Counted from the first letter of the stretch, positions 15,310 through 23,618 are shown. The stretch is DNA of 26,331 nucleotides from an uncultured Oscillospiraceae bacterium (GCA_934646115.1 CAKUEM010000025.1:1-26331), one strand, 5' to 3'. Notes: generated by a model from the sequence alone, not told the origin. Translations and numbers: made by a program.

Positions 15310-16170
15310 ATGGGCTTTTTTCAAAATTTATTTGGGAAAAAGACCTGCGCGCTTTGCGGAAAAGAATGCGGCATGATGCATCGCACGAAGGTGAAAAACG
15401 GCGAGTATGTGTGCAGCGATTGCACGTCGCAATGCTCAAAGTTCGTTCGCTTGAGCCGGCTTACAACGGATGAGGTGCGCGGACACATCGAGTATATGCG
15501 CCGTCAGAATCGGCTGTTTGAGGAAGTATTTTCTACGGCGCGGCGTGAGCGTATGCCCTCGCAGCTGGACAAAGAGGGGATCGAATTCTGCGATGAGCTG
15601 GGGATGTTCCGCATCGTGAGCCGACAGAGCCGGAAATGCGAAGAGCTGTTCCGCTATGATCAGGTCGCGAGCTATGAGGAATATTTCGAAGAGGATCCGC
15701 CAAACGAGCAGCGCAAGGAGCCGAAATTTAAAGAATGCGGCATTAAGCTGCATCTGGTCGGATCGCGGAAGAATGCGGCGGAGATCCGCGCAGGAACGCG
15801 CGCACATCCGTATGTGCAGGATGAGATTCGCGTATGCTTTAGCAGCTCAAATAAGAAATATGCGCAGGACGCGCACAATGCAAAGTGCCATTTTGATTAT
15901 ATTTTCGGCGTGAATGATGATCGGAAGGGTCTGTTTGATTTCGGTATGTCGAAAAAAGAGCAGCGCGATCTGAAGGCGGCGGTCGGCATGGCGAAAAGCT
16001 TCGGAACCGTATTTAAGGCGGCGCGCGAGGGCGGCATAGAAGACAGCGAGGAGCTGCGCGCGCAGATGGAAGAAAATCAAAGAGCGGTGGAGGATGCAAA
16101 CACCGGAGGACTGGCAGTATATTCGCGCCGCGCAGACGAAGCTGAGGCGCGCATCAACGGAGAGGGGTAA
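15310..16170 (+). CDS. DUF4428-like zinc-ribbon protein
   Basis: A 286-residue cytoplasmic protein. The N-terminus carries a zinc ribbon with Cys13/Cys16 and Cys35/Cys38 (CALCGKEC, CSDC), matching DUF4428-type ribbons. A helical segment, a strand-rich middle (about 95-190) and a charged helical C-terminus follow. Neither a signal peptide nor a membrane helix is visible. It ends 5 bases before the next lipoprotein gene. It is a third type of ribbon protein in this operon. The function is unknown; ribbon domains here probably mediate protein contacts rather than DNA binding. Confidence 0.7.
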   Translation: MGFFQNLFGKKTCALCGKECGMMHRTKVKNGEYVCSDCTSQCSKFVRLSRLTTDEVRGHIEYMRRQNRLFEEVFSTARRERMPSQLDKEGIEFCDELGMFRIVSRQSRKCEELFRYDQVASYEEYFEEDPPNEQRKEPKFKECGIKLHLVGSRKNAAEIRAGTRAHPYVQDEIRVCFSSSNKKYAQDAHNAKCHFDYIFGVNDDRKGLFDFGMSKKEQRDLKAAVGMAKSFGTVFKAAREGGIEDSEELRAQMEENQRAVEDANTGGLAVYSRRADEAEARINGEG

Positions 16171-16175
16171 ATATC

Positions 16176-17207
16176 ATGAAAAAACTTCTTGCTATGATTT
16201 TAGCGCTTGCTTGCGTTGTGTCGCTTGCAGCATGCGGGGAATCAAAGCCGAAGGAAACAGAGGATAACAAAAATGCAGACACGCAGGTCGAGCAGAAGAA
16301 AGACCAAGAGGATGGGAAGAAGGATGCGGAGTCGGTGCTCGTGCCGCTGAATCCGACGCCGAGCACGGTTCAGGTGGGCGATGTTACGTTAACGGCGGAA
16401 TATCTTCCGCTCGACGAGCCGTTTACTGCGCAGAACGGAAGCAGCCCGTGGATGGCAAAATACGGAGATACAATTTATCTGGGTGATGGCGACAAAACGG
16501 TGCGGGAATATAAGCTTTCCGGCACAACGCTGACGCGCGGCGCAACGCTGAGCATCACAAACCGCTCGGGTCTTGCAGTAGATGCGCAGGGGAAAATTTA
16601 TGCAGACGGCGGCGTGGGTGCAGCGAAAATTTATAATGCAGACGGCACGCAGGCGGGCGAGGCGGCCGCAACCGGAAATATTTACACCTCTCAAACGGCA
16701 GACTTTGCGCTGACTTATTTCAGCGGACGCGACGAGGTTACAAAAATTGCAGGCGGCGCGGCTGAGCCGTGGGTCATTTCCGGTCTGAAGGGGACCTCGG
16801 CAGAGCAGAAGAGTCCGTTTAACGGAATTCTTAATTGCATTGAGATTTCGGGCGAAAATGTAATCGTTGTTGGGAAAACAGAAGATGGAAACCGCATGGT
16901 CGTATTTGATACGGCGGGCAAGGAGCTTGTCCGCAGCGAAGCGCTGAAATATGCCGGCATTACCGCGGCGTCAGAGGCAAAATGGGGCTATTTCTTGATG
17001 GCGAGCGCGATCATCGAGTTGGTCGGAAAGGACGGAAAGATCATCGGAACTGCGGCAAACACCAACAGCTTCTTTGGCTTGGAGAACGCGATTTGGGCGA
17101 AGGATGTCGTAATGCTTTCAGACGGCTCGGTGCTGCTTTGCGGCGGCGTTAAGGGTAAGGATGATGCGGTGGCGCAGATCGCGCTGTATCGCATCAGCGG
17201 ATCTTAA
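16176..17207 (+). CDS. Lipoprotein with probable beta-propeller repeats
   Basis: A 343-residue protein with signal peptide and lipobox SLAA-Cys20, an acidic/Lys linker (about 22-50), and a mature domain with recurring short strand motifs (AKYGDTIYLGDGDKT, AVDAQGKIYADG, VVFDTAGKELV, AIWAKDVVMLSDGSVLL). These look like blades of a beta-propeller on the cell surface. The start is 5 bases after the preceding stop, with AGAGGGG as ribosome site. No catalytic motif is visible. Propeller fold is inferred from repeat spacing. Confidence 0.72.
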   Translation: MKKLLAMILALACVVSLAACGESKPKETEDNKNADTQVEQKKDQEDGKKDAESVLVPLNPTPSTVQVGDVTLTAEYLPLDEPFTAQNGSSPWMAKYGDTIYLGDGDKTVREYKLSGTTLTRGATLSITNRSGLAVDAQGKIYADGGVGAAKIYNADGTQAGEAAATGNIYTSQTADFALTYFSGRDEVTKIAGGAAEPWVISGLKGTSAEQKSPFNGILNCIEISGENVIVVGKTEDGNRMVVFDTAGKELVRSEALKYAGITAASEAKWGYFLMASAIIELVGKDGKIIGTAANTNSFFGLENAIWAKDVVMLSDGSVLLCGGVKGKDDAVAQIALYRISGS

Positions 17208-17257
17208 AAAACAGTAAAGGAGGAGCGCGGAGGAATCACCCTTCCGTGTAAAAAGTT

Positions 17258-18430
17258 ATGAAACATTGTATCGCAATGCTCACAGCTTTGATGCTGCTGT
17301 GCGGTGCTTGCGCATCCGCAGCGCAGGTGTTCCAGAATGATTTGTTTAAATATGACAATGAAGGCGCTATTCTTGCATATTACGGTCCGAATACGGATGT
17401 GGTTATCCCGGAAGAGATCGACGGCGTGAAGATCCGCTCGATCGGACCGAAGGCTTTTTTCGATATCGGCGTTGAAAATGTGTTTTTAAATGATGGGATC
17501 GAGATCATTCGCGAATGCGCATTTGAGGGCTGCAATGTTCAAACGGTCAGCCTGTCTTCCACGGTTCATACCGTGTGCGAGCGCGCTTTTGCAAATTGCG
17601 ACCAGATGGAAGCGCTGTTCCTTTCTAACGACAATGCGAGCTTTGGTAAGGATGCACTGATCGGAACAGGGAACCTTCTGATTGTCGTTCCCTGCACCAC
17701 GCCCCATGAACTGATCGAAAAAAAGATTGCAGAGGCAAAGGGCGACCGCAATTTTGACTTTTTCGATTCGCATACCGCCTTAAGCTATGATGAAGCGACC
17801 GAGTATTATTATTGCAGCGACTGCGGGTTTAGAGATAAGGATCTGGAAGGCGGTGAGCCGGGCGCAGATCTGGGCTCGCTTCCGTTTGATGATGTTCCGG
17901 AGAGCGCGTGGTATTATGAGTATGTGCGCGAGGCGCAAAAATACGGCATTATCGGCGGAAAAGGCAATAACCGCTTCGATCCGGACGCGGGTCTGACCTG
18001 CGCCGAGGCTGCGAAAATTGCCGCGTGTGTGTATTCCATCAAGGCGGAAGACGGATATTCATTTGACCAGAGCGGGAAAAACTGGTATGATACCTATGTG
18101 CAGTATTGCTACGACAACTACATCATGGAAGATTACATGGTCTTCGAGTGGGACGCGCTGGCAACGCGCAGTCAGGTAGCTTATCTGTTCTCGCGCAGCA
18201 TTGCGACCCGTCATTTCATTAATGACGTCCCGCTGACCGATATCCCAGATGTGCATGACACGACGCCGCACGCCTATGAGATTAAGGATCTCTTTGATCT
18301 TGGTATCGCGGTGGGAAGCGATGAGAACTATACGTTCCATCCGGATGCGAACATCAAGCGCTGCGAGGTTGCAACAATGATCGCGCGCATGATGCAGGAA
18401 GAGCTGCGCATTGAGCTGCCAAAGGGCTGA
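17258..18430 (+). CDS. LRR_5 plus SLH-domain surface protein
   Basis: A 390-residue exported protein. The signal peptide ends near residue 22 (ASA-AQ), followed by a short BspA-like LRR_5 domain (about 25-150; VVIPEEIDGVKIRSIGPKAF, FLNDGIEIIRECAFEGC). A CSDCG motif follows near 190, then three SLH repeats to the C-terminus (first begins PFDDVPESAWYYEYV). SLH repeats bind secondary cell-wall polymer, so this protein should sit on the wall. It is unusual to find such a protein inside a zinc-ribbon/SPFH operon. It starts 50 bases after the propeller lipoprotein and ends 2 bases before the next gene. Confidence 0.85.
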   Translation: MKHCIAMLTALMLLCGACASAAQVFQNDLFKYDNEGAILAYYGPNTDVVIPEEIDGVKIRSIGPKAFFDIGVENVFLNDGIEIIRECAFEGCNVQTVSLSSTVHTVCERAFANCDQMEALFLSNDNASFGKDALIGTGNLLIVVPCTTPHELIEKKIAEAKGDRNFDFFDSHTALSYDEATEYYYCSDCGFRDKDLEGGEPGADLGSLPFDDVPESAWYYEYVREAQKYGIIGGKGNNRFDPDAGLTCAEAAKIAACVYSIKAEDGYSFDQSGKNWYDTYVQYCYDNYIMEDYMVFEWDALATRSQVAYLFSRSIATRHFINDVPLTDIPDVHDTTPHAYEIKDLFDLGIAVGSDENYTFHPDANIKRCEVATMIARMMQEELRIELPKG

Positions 18431-18432
18431 GC

Positions 18433-18999
18433 ATGAAGCGGGTATGGAGGCAACTGCGTGCCATTGGCATAGTGCTGCTTGGACTATGCGGTTGCGCATT
18501 TTCAAATAAAGACCCGATGGATGGGCTGGAAATGCTGGATGGGCCGGGCATGGTGTATGTCGATCGCGACCATTGGTCTGATTATGCCAAAGCGCTGCCG
18601 TTTTCGGAAGAGAGCGATGCGCAGTGGGCGGTTGTGTTTTTGGGCTATGGCGAGGAAGGCATGGCGCGGCGCGAGCAATGTATAGATCGGTTATTCCCAA
18701 GTCTGACCGCAGATGCGCGTGCAGCGATCCGGCATTTCGAATTTCCCGGGGACGCATATTATTTTGTGATTCCGCGATATTGTGATGTGTATTACATCAT
18801 GCCGACGAATGAGACGCTTTATAAGCAGGCAGTTCTTGAGGGAGAACCGTTTTCCATACGGTGCAATGGATCTGTGCAGAATCCCAATGTAAAGGTCGCG
18901 TTCTACGCGCGGGGAGGATATGAATTCTCTCCGCAGACTGATAGCACCGGTCGCCTTGTTTGCGAATATTTTGTTTGGGATTTGACCGAATATCAATAA
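18433..18999 (+). CDS. Small lipoprotein, unknown function
   Basis: A 188-residue protein with an Arg/Lys-rich start, hydrophobic core and lipobox LCG-Cys21. The mature part is mixed strand/helix with several Cys residues and no motif I recognise. It begins 2 bases after the SLH gene, so the two are translationally coupled, and the pair may form one wall-membrane link. It is followed 23 bases later by the SPFH gene. Confidence 0.72.
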   Translation: MKRVWRQLRAIGIVLLGLCGCAFSNKDPMDGLEMLDGPGMVYVDRDHWSDYAKALPFSEESDAQWAVVFLGYGEEGMARREQCIDRLFPSLTADARAAIRHFEFPGDAYYFVIPRYCDVYYIMPTNETLYKQAVLEGEPFSIRCNGSVQNPNVKVAFYARGGYEFSPQTDSTGRLVCEYFVWDLTEYQ

Positions 19000-19022
19000 A
19001 ATCTGGAAAGGGACGAGAACAC

Positions 19023-20339
19023 ATGGGATTATTAAAGGCGGGTGTGGGCGCGCTGGGCGGCGTGCTGGCTGATCAGTGGCGCGAGTTCTTCTACTGCGAG
19101 GCGCTTGATGCGGATGTTCTGGTTGCAAAGGGCGAAAAGAGAACCGGCGGCAGAAGCTCAAACAAAAAGGGCGAGAATAATATCATTTCTAACGGCTCGA
19201 TCGTCGCGGTGAGCGACGGGCAGTGCATGATCATTGTGGAATCCGGCAAGGTGGTTGAGCTGTGCGCTGAGCCGGGCGAATTTGTGTATGACACGTCCAC
19301 AGAGCCGAGCATTTTTTATGGCGGTCTGGGCGAGGGCATTAAGAAAAGCTTTGCGCAGATCGGAAAGCGCTTTACCTTTGGCGGCGACGCGGGGAAGGAT
19401 CAGCGCGTGTATTACTTCAACACGAAGGAGATCGTGGGCAATAAGTACGGAACACCGAGCCCGGTTCCGTTCCGCGTAGTCGATCAGAATATCGGGCTGG
19501 ATGTGGATATCGCGATCCGCTGCCATGGCGAGTATTCTTATAAAATCACAAATCCGATGCTGTTTTATCAGAACGTCTGCGGAAATGTGGAGAGCGAATA
19601 TAGCCGCGAGGAGATCGACAGCCAGCTCAAGACCGAGCTTCTGACTGCGCTGCAGCCCGCGTTTGCGCGCATTTCCGAGATGGGCGTGCGTTACAGCGCG
19701 CTGCCTGCGCATACGATAGAGATCGGCGATGCGCTCAATCAGGTGCTGTCTGCCAAGTGGCGCGATCTGCGCGGAATTGAGATCGTGGCGTTCGGCGTAT
19801 CTTCGGTCAATGCGTCTGAGGAAGACGAGAAGATGATTAAGGAGATCCAGCGCAACGCGGCATTCCGCAACCCGACGATGGCGGCGGCACACATGGTCGG
19901 CGCACAGGCGCAGGCGATGCAGGATGCGGCGAAAAACGAGGGCGGAATGGGCGCAATGGGCGGCTTCTTCGGCATGAATATGGCGCAGAACGCAGGCGGC
20001 GGCGCAGCGGCAAATCTGTTTGCCATGGGGCAGCAACAGCAACAGCAGCCGGCGCAAGCGCCGGCGGCAGGTGGCTGGACCTGCTCTTGCGGCACGCAGA
20101 ACACCGGAAAGTTCTGCCAGAATTGCGGCAAACCCGCACCGGCAGCGAACGGCTGGACCTGCTCTTGCGGCACGCAAAATACCGGGAAGTTCTGTCAGAA
20201 CTGCGGCAAGCCGGCGCCGGCGGGCGCGGCGGTATATCGCTGTGATAAATGCGGCTGGCAGCCGGAGGATCCGGCAAACCCGCCGAAGTTCTGCCCGGAA
20301 TGCGGCGATTTGTTTGACGAAAACGATAAGCAGCAATAA
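19023..20339 (+). CDS. YdjI-like SPFH protein with C-terminal zinc ribbons
   Basis: A 438-residue membrane-associated scaffold protein. Residues 1-290 form the SPFH/virion-core-type domain of the YdjI family (begins GLLKAGVGALGG, with WREFFYCEAL, FRVVDQNIGLDVDIAIR and EIVAFGVSSVNASEEDEKM). A low-complexity segment with a seven-Gln run follows. Then come two nearly identical zinc ribbons from about residue 351 (WTCSCGTQNTGKFCQNCGK) and a third, different ribbon with CDKCGW and CPEC. In Bacillus subtilis YdjI links PspA to the membrane. ATG 19023 after GAAAGGG is used; the open frame extends upstream into the previous gene. It is the last gene of the operon, just before a strong terminator. Confidence 0.88.
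   Translation: MGLLKAGVGALGGVLADQWREFFYCEALDADVLVAKGEKRTGGRSSNKKGENNIISNGSIVAVSDGQCMIIVESGKVVELCAEPGEFVYDTSTEPSIFYGGLGEGIKKSFAQIGKRFTFGGDAGKDQRVYYFNTKEIVGNKYGTPSPVPFRVVDQNIGLDVDIAIRCHGEYSYKITNPMLFYQNVCGNVESEYSREEIDSQLKTELLTALQPAFARISEMGVRYSALPAHTIEIGDALNQVLSAKWRDLRGIEIVAFGVSSVNASEEDEKMIKEIQRNAAFRNPTMAAAHMVGAQAQAMQDAAKNEGGMGAMGGFFGMNMAQNAGGGAAANLFAMGQQQQQQPAQAPAAGGWTCSCGTQNTGKFCQNCGKPAPAANGWTCSCGTQNTGKFCQNCGKPAPAGAAVYRCDKCGWQPEDPANPPKFCPECGDLFDENDKQQ
20073..20228 (+). repeat. 78-bp tandem duplication encoding a zinc ribbon
   Basis: Two direct copies (20073-20150 and 20151-20228) in the SPFH gene encode 24 identical residues each. The DNA differs mainly at silent positions (for example AACACCGGAAAG against AATACCGGGAAG), which points to a duplication that is selected at protein level rather than a very fresh event. 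Confidence 0.85.
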
Positions 20340-20346
20340 AATCCTC

Positions 20347-20381
20347 AATAAGCCGGGGCAAGACGCCCCGGCTTATTTTTT
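20347..20381 (+). terminator. Terminator of the envelope operon
   Basis: AATAAGCCGGGGC pairs with GCCCCGGCTTATT around loop AAGAC, followed by an uninterrupted T run. It is a classic strong intrinsic terminator 8 bases after the SPFH stop. Confidence 0.92.
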
Positions 20382-20500
20382 GCGCGGTCGGCGATCGACA
20401 TATGCTTCTCCGGCGGCACAGGGATTGGAAAGGGAGCGGCTGAAAACGTCTGCGAAAGAGGAGTGTTTTATATAGTAGGAAGCTTTCCGCGCGCGATAGC

Positions 20501-20529
20501 TTGAAATGAGGGGGAAAGCATGATATCAT
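20501..20529 (+). promoter_or_regulatory. Promoter of the sugar-kinase gene set
   Basis: TTGAAA (20501-20506), 17-bp spacer, and TATCAT (20524-20529) with an extended TGA in front. Transcription would start near 20536, about 55 bases before the kinase start codon. The rest of 20382-20590 shows nothing else I can name. Confidence 0.6.
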
Positions 20530-20590
20530 AGGGGGTGAGAATAGAATCCTGCGGGGCGGCGCGCCGCTCCCGGTGCAATAGGAGGAGCGT

Positions 20591-21769
20591 ATGAAAGAGT
20601 TTGACATTATGTTTTGCGGGCATGTCTGCCTGGATATTACGCCGGCGTTCCCGCGCGAAAAGCGCGCGCTTGGGGATGTGTTCCGCGCGGGCAAGCTGGT
20701 CGCGGTCGATGGGGCAACGCTGTCGCTTGGCGGAAGCGTTTCCAATTCCGGCGCGGCATCTTCCAAGCTCGGGCTGCGCACGCTCGTGAATACCCGCGTG
20801 GGCAACGATGATTTCGGAAATACGATCCGCGAGCTGTTCGGGCGCTATGCGCTGACGCAGCGCATCACGAGCAGCGATGAGGGGTCGACCTCGTATTCCA
20901 TCGTGCTCAGCGTTCCGGGAAATGACCGCATCTTTTTACATAATACCGGCACGAATGATCTGTTTTTGCCAGAGGATGTGGATTATGAATCCGCAAAAAA
21001 CAGCCGGATCTTCCATTTCGGATATCCGCCGCTGATGAAAAATATGTATGAGCGCCCAGAGCTGCTTGTAAAAATTTTAAAGCGCGTGCATGAAAACGGA
21101 AGCGCGGTCTCGCTGGATATGGCGCTGCCCGATCCGACCGCGCCGGCGGGGCAGAAGGACTGGGGCGCGATTTTGGCGATGATCATGCCGTATGTGGATG
21201 TGTTCGTGCCGAGCTTTGAGGAGCTTTTGCTCATGCTGGATCGCGCGCGGTATGATGAGTTAAACCGCGCGGCGGCGGGGCGCGATATCATCTCCGTGAT
21301 GGAGCTCTCTGACCTGACGCGCCTGTCCGACCGGCTGCTTGCCATGGGCGCGGGCGTTCTGGTCATCAAATGCGGGCTGAAGGGGTATTATATCCGCACA
21401 GCAGACGCGGCGCGGATCGCAAGTATTCCCGAGCTTTCGCTCGACCCGGCGCATTGGGCGGGGCGCGAGCTGCTTTGCCAGGCGCTGGATACGCAGAACA
21501 TCGTGTCGGCGACCGGCGCGGGCGACAGCAGCATTGCGGGCTTTTTATGCGCGATGCTGCATGGGAAAACGCCGGAGGAATGCGCCAGAAGCGCAGTTTC
21601 GACCGCGCATTTCTGCCTGCAAACGGTGGATGCGGCGAGCGGGATCCCCGATTTTTCCGAGGTGTTCGCGCTTGCGCAAAGCGACATGCCCGAAGTTACG
21701 CATATGGACGAAAGCCGCGGTCGGCGCGCGCATGGCGTGTGGCTGCTGCCAAAGGATAAGAATTTTTAA
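20591..21769 (+). CDS. PfkB-family carbohydrate kinase
   Basis: A 392-residue cytoplasmic kinase of the ribokinase fold that phosphorylates a sugar or sugar-like substrate with ATP. It shows the substrate-binding LGGSVSNSGAASSKLGL motif (about 47-63) and the ATP/catalytic motif TGAGDS with catalytic base Asp312. It is somewhat longer than typical members (300-340), with an insertion around 255-295 before the catalytic motif and an extended tail. The substrate cannot be told from sequence. GGAGGAG precedes ATG 20591. A LysR regulator follows 42 bases later and probably shares the transcript. Confidence 0.9.
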   Translation: MKEFDIMFCGHVCLDITPAFPREKRALGDVFRAGKLVAVDGATLSLGGSVSNSGAASSKLGLRTLVNTRVGNDDFGNTIRELFGRYALTQRITSSDEGSTSYSIVLSVPGNDRIFLHNTGTNDLFLPEDVDYESAKNSRIFHFGYPPLMKNMYERPELLVKILKRVHENGSAVSLDMALPDPTAPAGQKDWGAILAMIMPYVDVFVPSFEELLLMLDRARYDELNRAAAGRDIISVMELSDLTRLSDRLLAMGAGVLVIKCGLKGYYIRTADAARIASIPELSLDPAHWAGRELLCQALDTQNIVSATGAGDSSIAGFLCAMLHGKTPEECARSAVSTAHFCLQTVDAASGIPDFSEVFALAQSDMPEVTHMDESRGRRAHGVWLLPKDKNF

Positions 21770-21811
21770 AACCGGATCAATACGCGCATTGTCAGAAAGG
21801 GAGGTCGGCGG

Positions 21812-22735
21812 ATGAACAATTTGCTTTATTTTAAATATGCGGTCGAGGTGGAACGCACCGGCTCGATCTCCCGCGCGGCGGAGAATCTTTATATGGGGCA
21901 GCCGCACCTGAGCAAGGCGATCCGCGAGCTGGAGGAGACATTCGGCATCGCGATTTTCAACCGCACCTCGAAGGGCGTGATCCCCACGGAGCGCGGGGCG
22001 GAATTTTTGGGCTATGCCAAGAACATCCTGCGCGAGATGGAGGCGATCGAATCGCGCTATAAAGGCGGCGGAGACGCCGGGCAGAGCTTTGATCTGACCG
22101 CGCCGCGCGCAAGCTATATCGCGCATGCCTTCTGCGATTTTGTTCAAACGCTTGACCCGAAGAAGCGGATCGGTATCAATTATCGCGAAACAAATTCCGC
22201 CGCATCGATCCAACATGTCGCGCAGAGTGTGCATAATCTCGCGGTCATTCGCTATCAGGTGATCTATGAGCAGTATTTTTTAAACGCGATCGAAGAGCGT
22301 GACCTGCGCGCGGAGCAGCTGCTTGAATTTGACCATGCGATCGTGCTTTCGGAATATCATCCGCTTGCCGGTCAGCAAAAAATCAATGAGGCGGAGCTTT
22401 CAGAGTATATTGAGATCGTGCATGGCGATATCTCCGTGCCCGCGCTGCCCACGGTGGAGGCGCGCCGCCTCGCCAGAGATCAGGAAAATAAAAAAACCAT
22501 CTCGGTGTATGAGCGCGCGAGCCAGTTTGAGCTGCTTTCGTCTATGCCGTATACTTATATGTGGGTCTCGCCCGTGCCGCGCGATATTCTAACGCGCTAT
22601 GGTCTTGTGCAGAAGCCCTGTGAAACACCGCGCAATCGCTGCAAAGACCTTCTGATTTCGCGCAAAAGCTATCACTTCAGCGAGGAGGACCGCCGGTTTA
22701 TTGAGATTTTAAAAGAGACCACGGCGAAGCTCTAG
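21812..22735 (+). CDS. LysR-family transcriptional regulator
   Basis: A 307-residue protein with the N-terminal winged helix typical of LysR regulators (residues 3-62: YFKYAVEVERTGSISRAAEN, QPHLSKAIRELEETFGIAIF), a linker helix, and a C-terminal effector-binding domain that is less conserved. GGGAGG is close to ATG 21812. Unlike many LysR genes it is not divergent from its likely target; it lies between the sugar kinase and traX-like genes on the same strand, so autoregulation of this set is possible. Confidence 0.92.
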   Translation: MNNLLYFKYAVEVERTGSISRAAENLYMGQPHLSKAIRELEETFGIAIFNRTSKGVIPTERGAEFLGYAKNILREMEAIESRYKGGGDAGQSFDLTAPRASYIAHAFCDFVQTLDPKKRIGINYRETNSAASIQHVAQSVHNLAVIRYQVIYEQYFLNAIEERDLRAEQLLEFDHAIVLSEYHPLAGQQKINEAELSEYIEIVHGDISVPALPTVEARRLARDQENKKTISVYERASQFELLSSMPYTYMWVSPVPRDILTRYGLVQKPCETPRNRCKDLLISRKSYHFSEEDRRFIEILKETTAKL

Positions 22736-22741
22736 GGAGAT

Positions 22742-23488
22742 ATGGATCAATTGAAAAAGACATACAATGCGAACACGCTGAAGCTGATCGCGATCCTTGC
22801 GATGACGCTTGATCATATTGCCTGGCTGTGCTATCCCGGCTATTCCAGGCAGGCGCTGCCGCTCATTTTACATGTGATCGGCAGGATCACATGCCCGATC
22901 ATGTGCTATTTCGTTGCGGAGGGCTATTATTACACAAGAAATATCAACCGCTACACCGCGCGGCTCTTTGGCTTTGCGGTGATTTCGCATTTCGCGTATG
23001 TTTATGCTTCGCTCGGCTCCTCGTCCGCTCAGTCGTTTTTGCCGTTTGCTTCCGGCAGCGTGTTTAATCAAACGAGCGTGATGTGGTCGCTCGCGTGGGG
23101 GCTGGTCATGCTGCGCGTGGCGTACAGTGCGCGGATCCGGCACGGCAGCACGCGCGTCCTGTTGATCCTCCTTATTTGCGTGGTGAGCTTCCCCAGCGAC
23201 TGGAGCTGCATTGCCAGTCTGTGCATTCTGGCGTTCGGAACAAACCGCGGGAATCTACGCGCGCAGATGCTCTGGATGCTTTGTTATGTGATGATTTATG
23301 CCGCGGTGTATTGCCTCGCGCTGGATTGGGCGTATGGGCTGTTGCAAATGGCTGTCGTGCTCGCGATCCCGCTGATTTTGCGCTATAATGGGCAGCGCGG
23401 ACGCAGCGAAACGCTTAATCGTGTGCTCAAATGGGGATTCTATTTCTATTATCCGCTGCACCTTTTTGTGATCGGTCTGCTGAAATAG
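22742..23488 (+). CDS. TraX-family membrane protein
   Basis: A 248-residue polytopic protein with six to eight hydrophobic segments. The N-terminal signature TLKLIAILAMTLDHIAWL and the GRITCPIMCYFVAEGYYYTRN segment are characteristic of the TraX/acyltransferase-3-like family (TraX acetylates F-pilin in E. coli). In Firmicutes such genes are common outside conjugation clusters and their substrate is unknown. The YYPLHLFVIGLL end is also family-like. It starts 6 bases after the LysR gene, so it is co-transcribed. No conjugation genes are present here. Confidence 0.88.
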   Translation: MDQLKKTYNANTLKLIAILAMTLDHIAWLCYPGYSRQALPLILHVIGRITCPIMCYFVAEGYYYTRNINRYTARLFGFAVISHFAYVYASLGSSSAQSFLPFASGSVFNQTSVMWSLAWGLVMLRVAYSARIRHGSTRVLLILLICVVSFPSDWSCIASLCILAFGTNRGNLRAQMLWMLCYVMIYAAVYCLALDWAYGLLQMAVVLAIPLILRYNGQRGRSETLNRVLKWGFYFYYPLHLFVIGLLK

Positions 23489-23501
23489 CAATGCAATAGA
23501 T

Positions 23502-23540
23502 ACTGGTATATCGATAAATGAATATCGATATACCAGTTTT
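23502..23540 (+). terminator. AT-rich 15-bp hairpin, probable terminator after the traX-like gene
   Basis: A perfect inverted repeat (23502-23516 / 23523-23537, loop AATGAA) followed by TTTT. The stem is AT-rich with an internal ATCGAT, in contrast to the GC-rich stems elsewhere. It separates the kinase set from the alcohol dehydrogenase promoter. Confidence 0.7.
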
Positions 23541-23542
23541 GT

Positions 23543-23574
23543 ATCTTCCGAAGATTTGGTACGCATGCTACAAT
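23543..23574 (+). promoter_or_regulatory. Alcohol dehydrogenase promoter with a palindromic operator over the -35
   Basis: TTCCGA (23546-23551), 17-bp spacer and TACAAT (23569-23574) with extended TGC in front. A perfect 13-bp palindrome ATCTTC-C-GAAGAT (23543-23555) covers the -35 hexamer, placed as a repressor operator would be. It is not the usual Rex motif. Confidence 0.55.
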
Positions 23575-23591
23575 AATGCCATAATAAAAAA

Positions 23592-23618
23592 CCGATGTGC
23601 ATTGCATCGGAATTTTTT
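23592..23618 (+). terminator. Leader hairpin (possible attenuator) ahead of the alcohol dehydrogenase RBS
   Basis: CCGATGTG (23592-23599) pairs with TGCATCGG (23603-23610), two pairs being G-U, followed by AATTTTTT and then directly by the GGGAGG ribosome site. The whole predicted leader is only about 55 bases. The stem with its T run has the form of a short intrinsic terminator inside the leader. Confidence 0.5.

Noticed and set aside
19158..20348. Minus-strand open frame of 396 codons opposite the SPFH gene
   Set aside because: Low-complexity Arg/Leu/Ala sequence with no motif, mirrored from the real gene, and it runs into the terminator hairpin.
22742..23488. TraX as evidence of a conjugative element
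   Set aside because: No relaxase, coupling protein or type IV secretion genes are present, and TraX-family genes are common chromosomal genes in Firmicutes.
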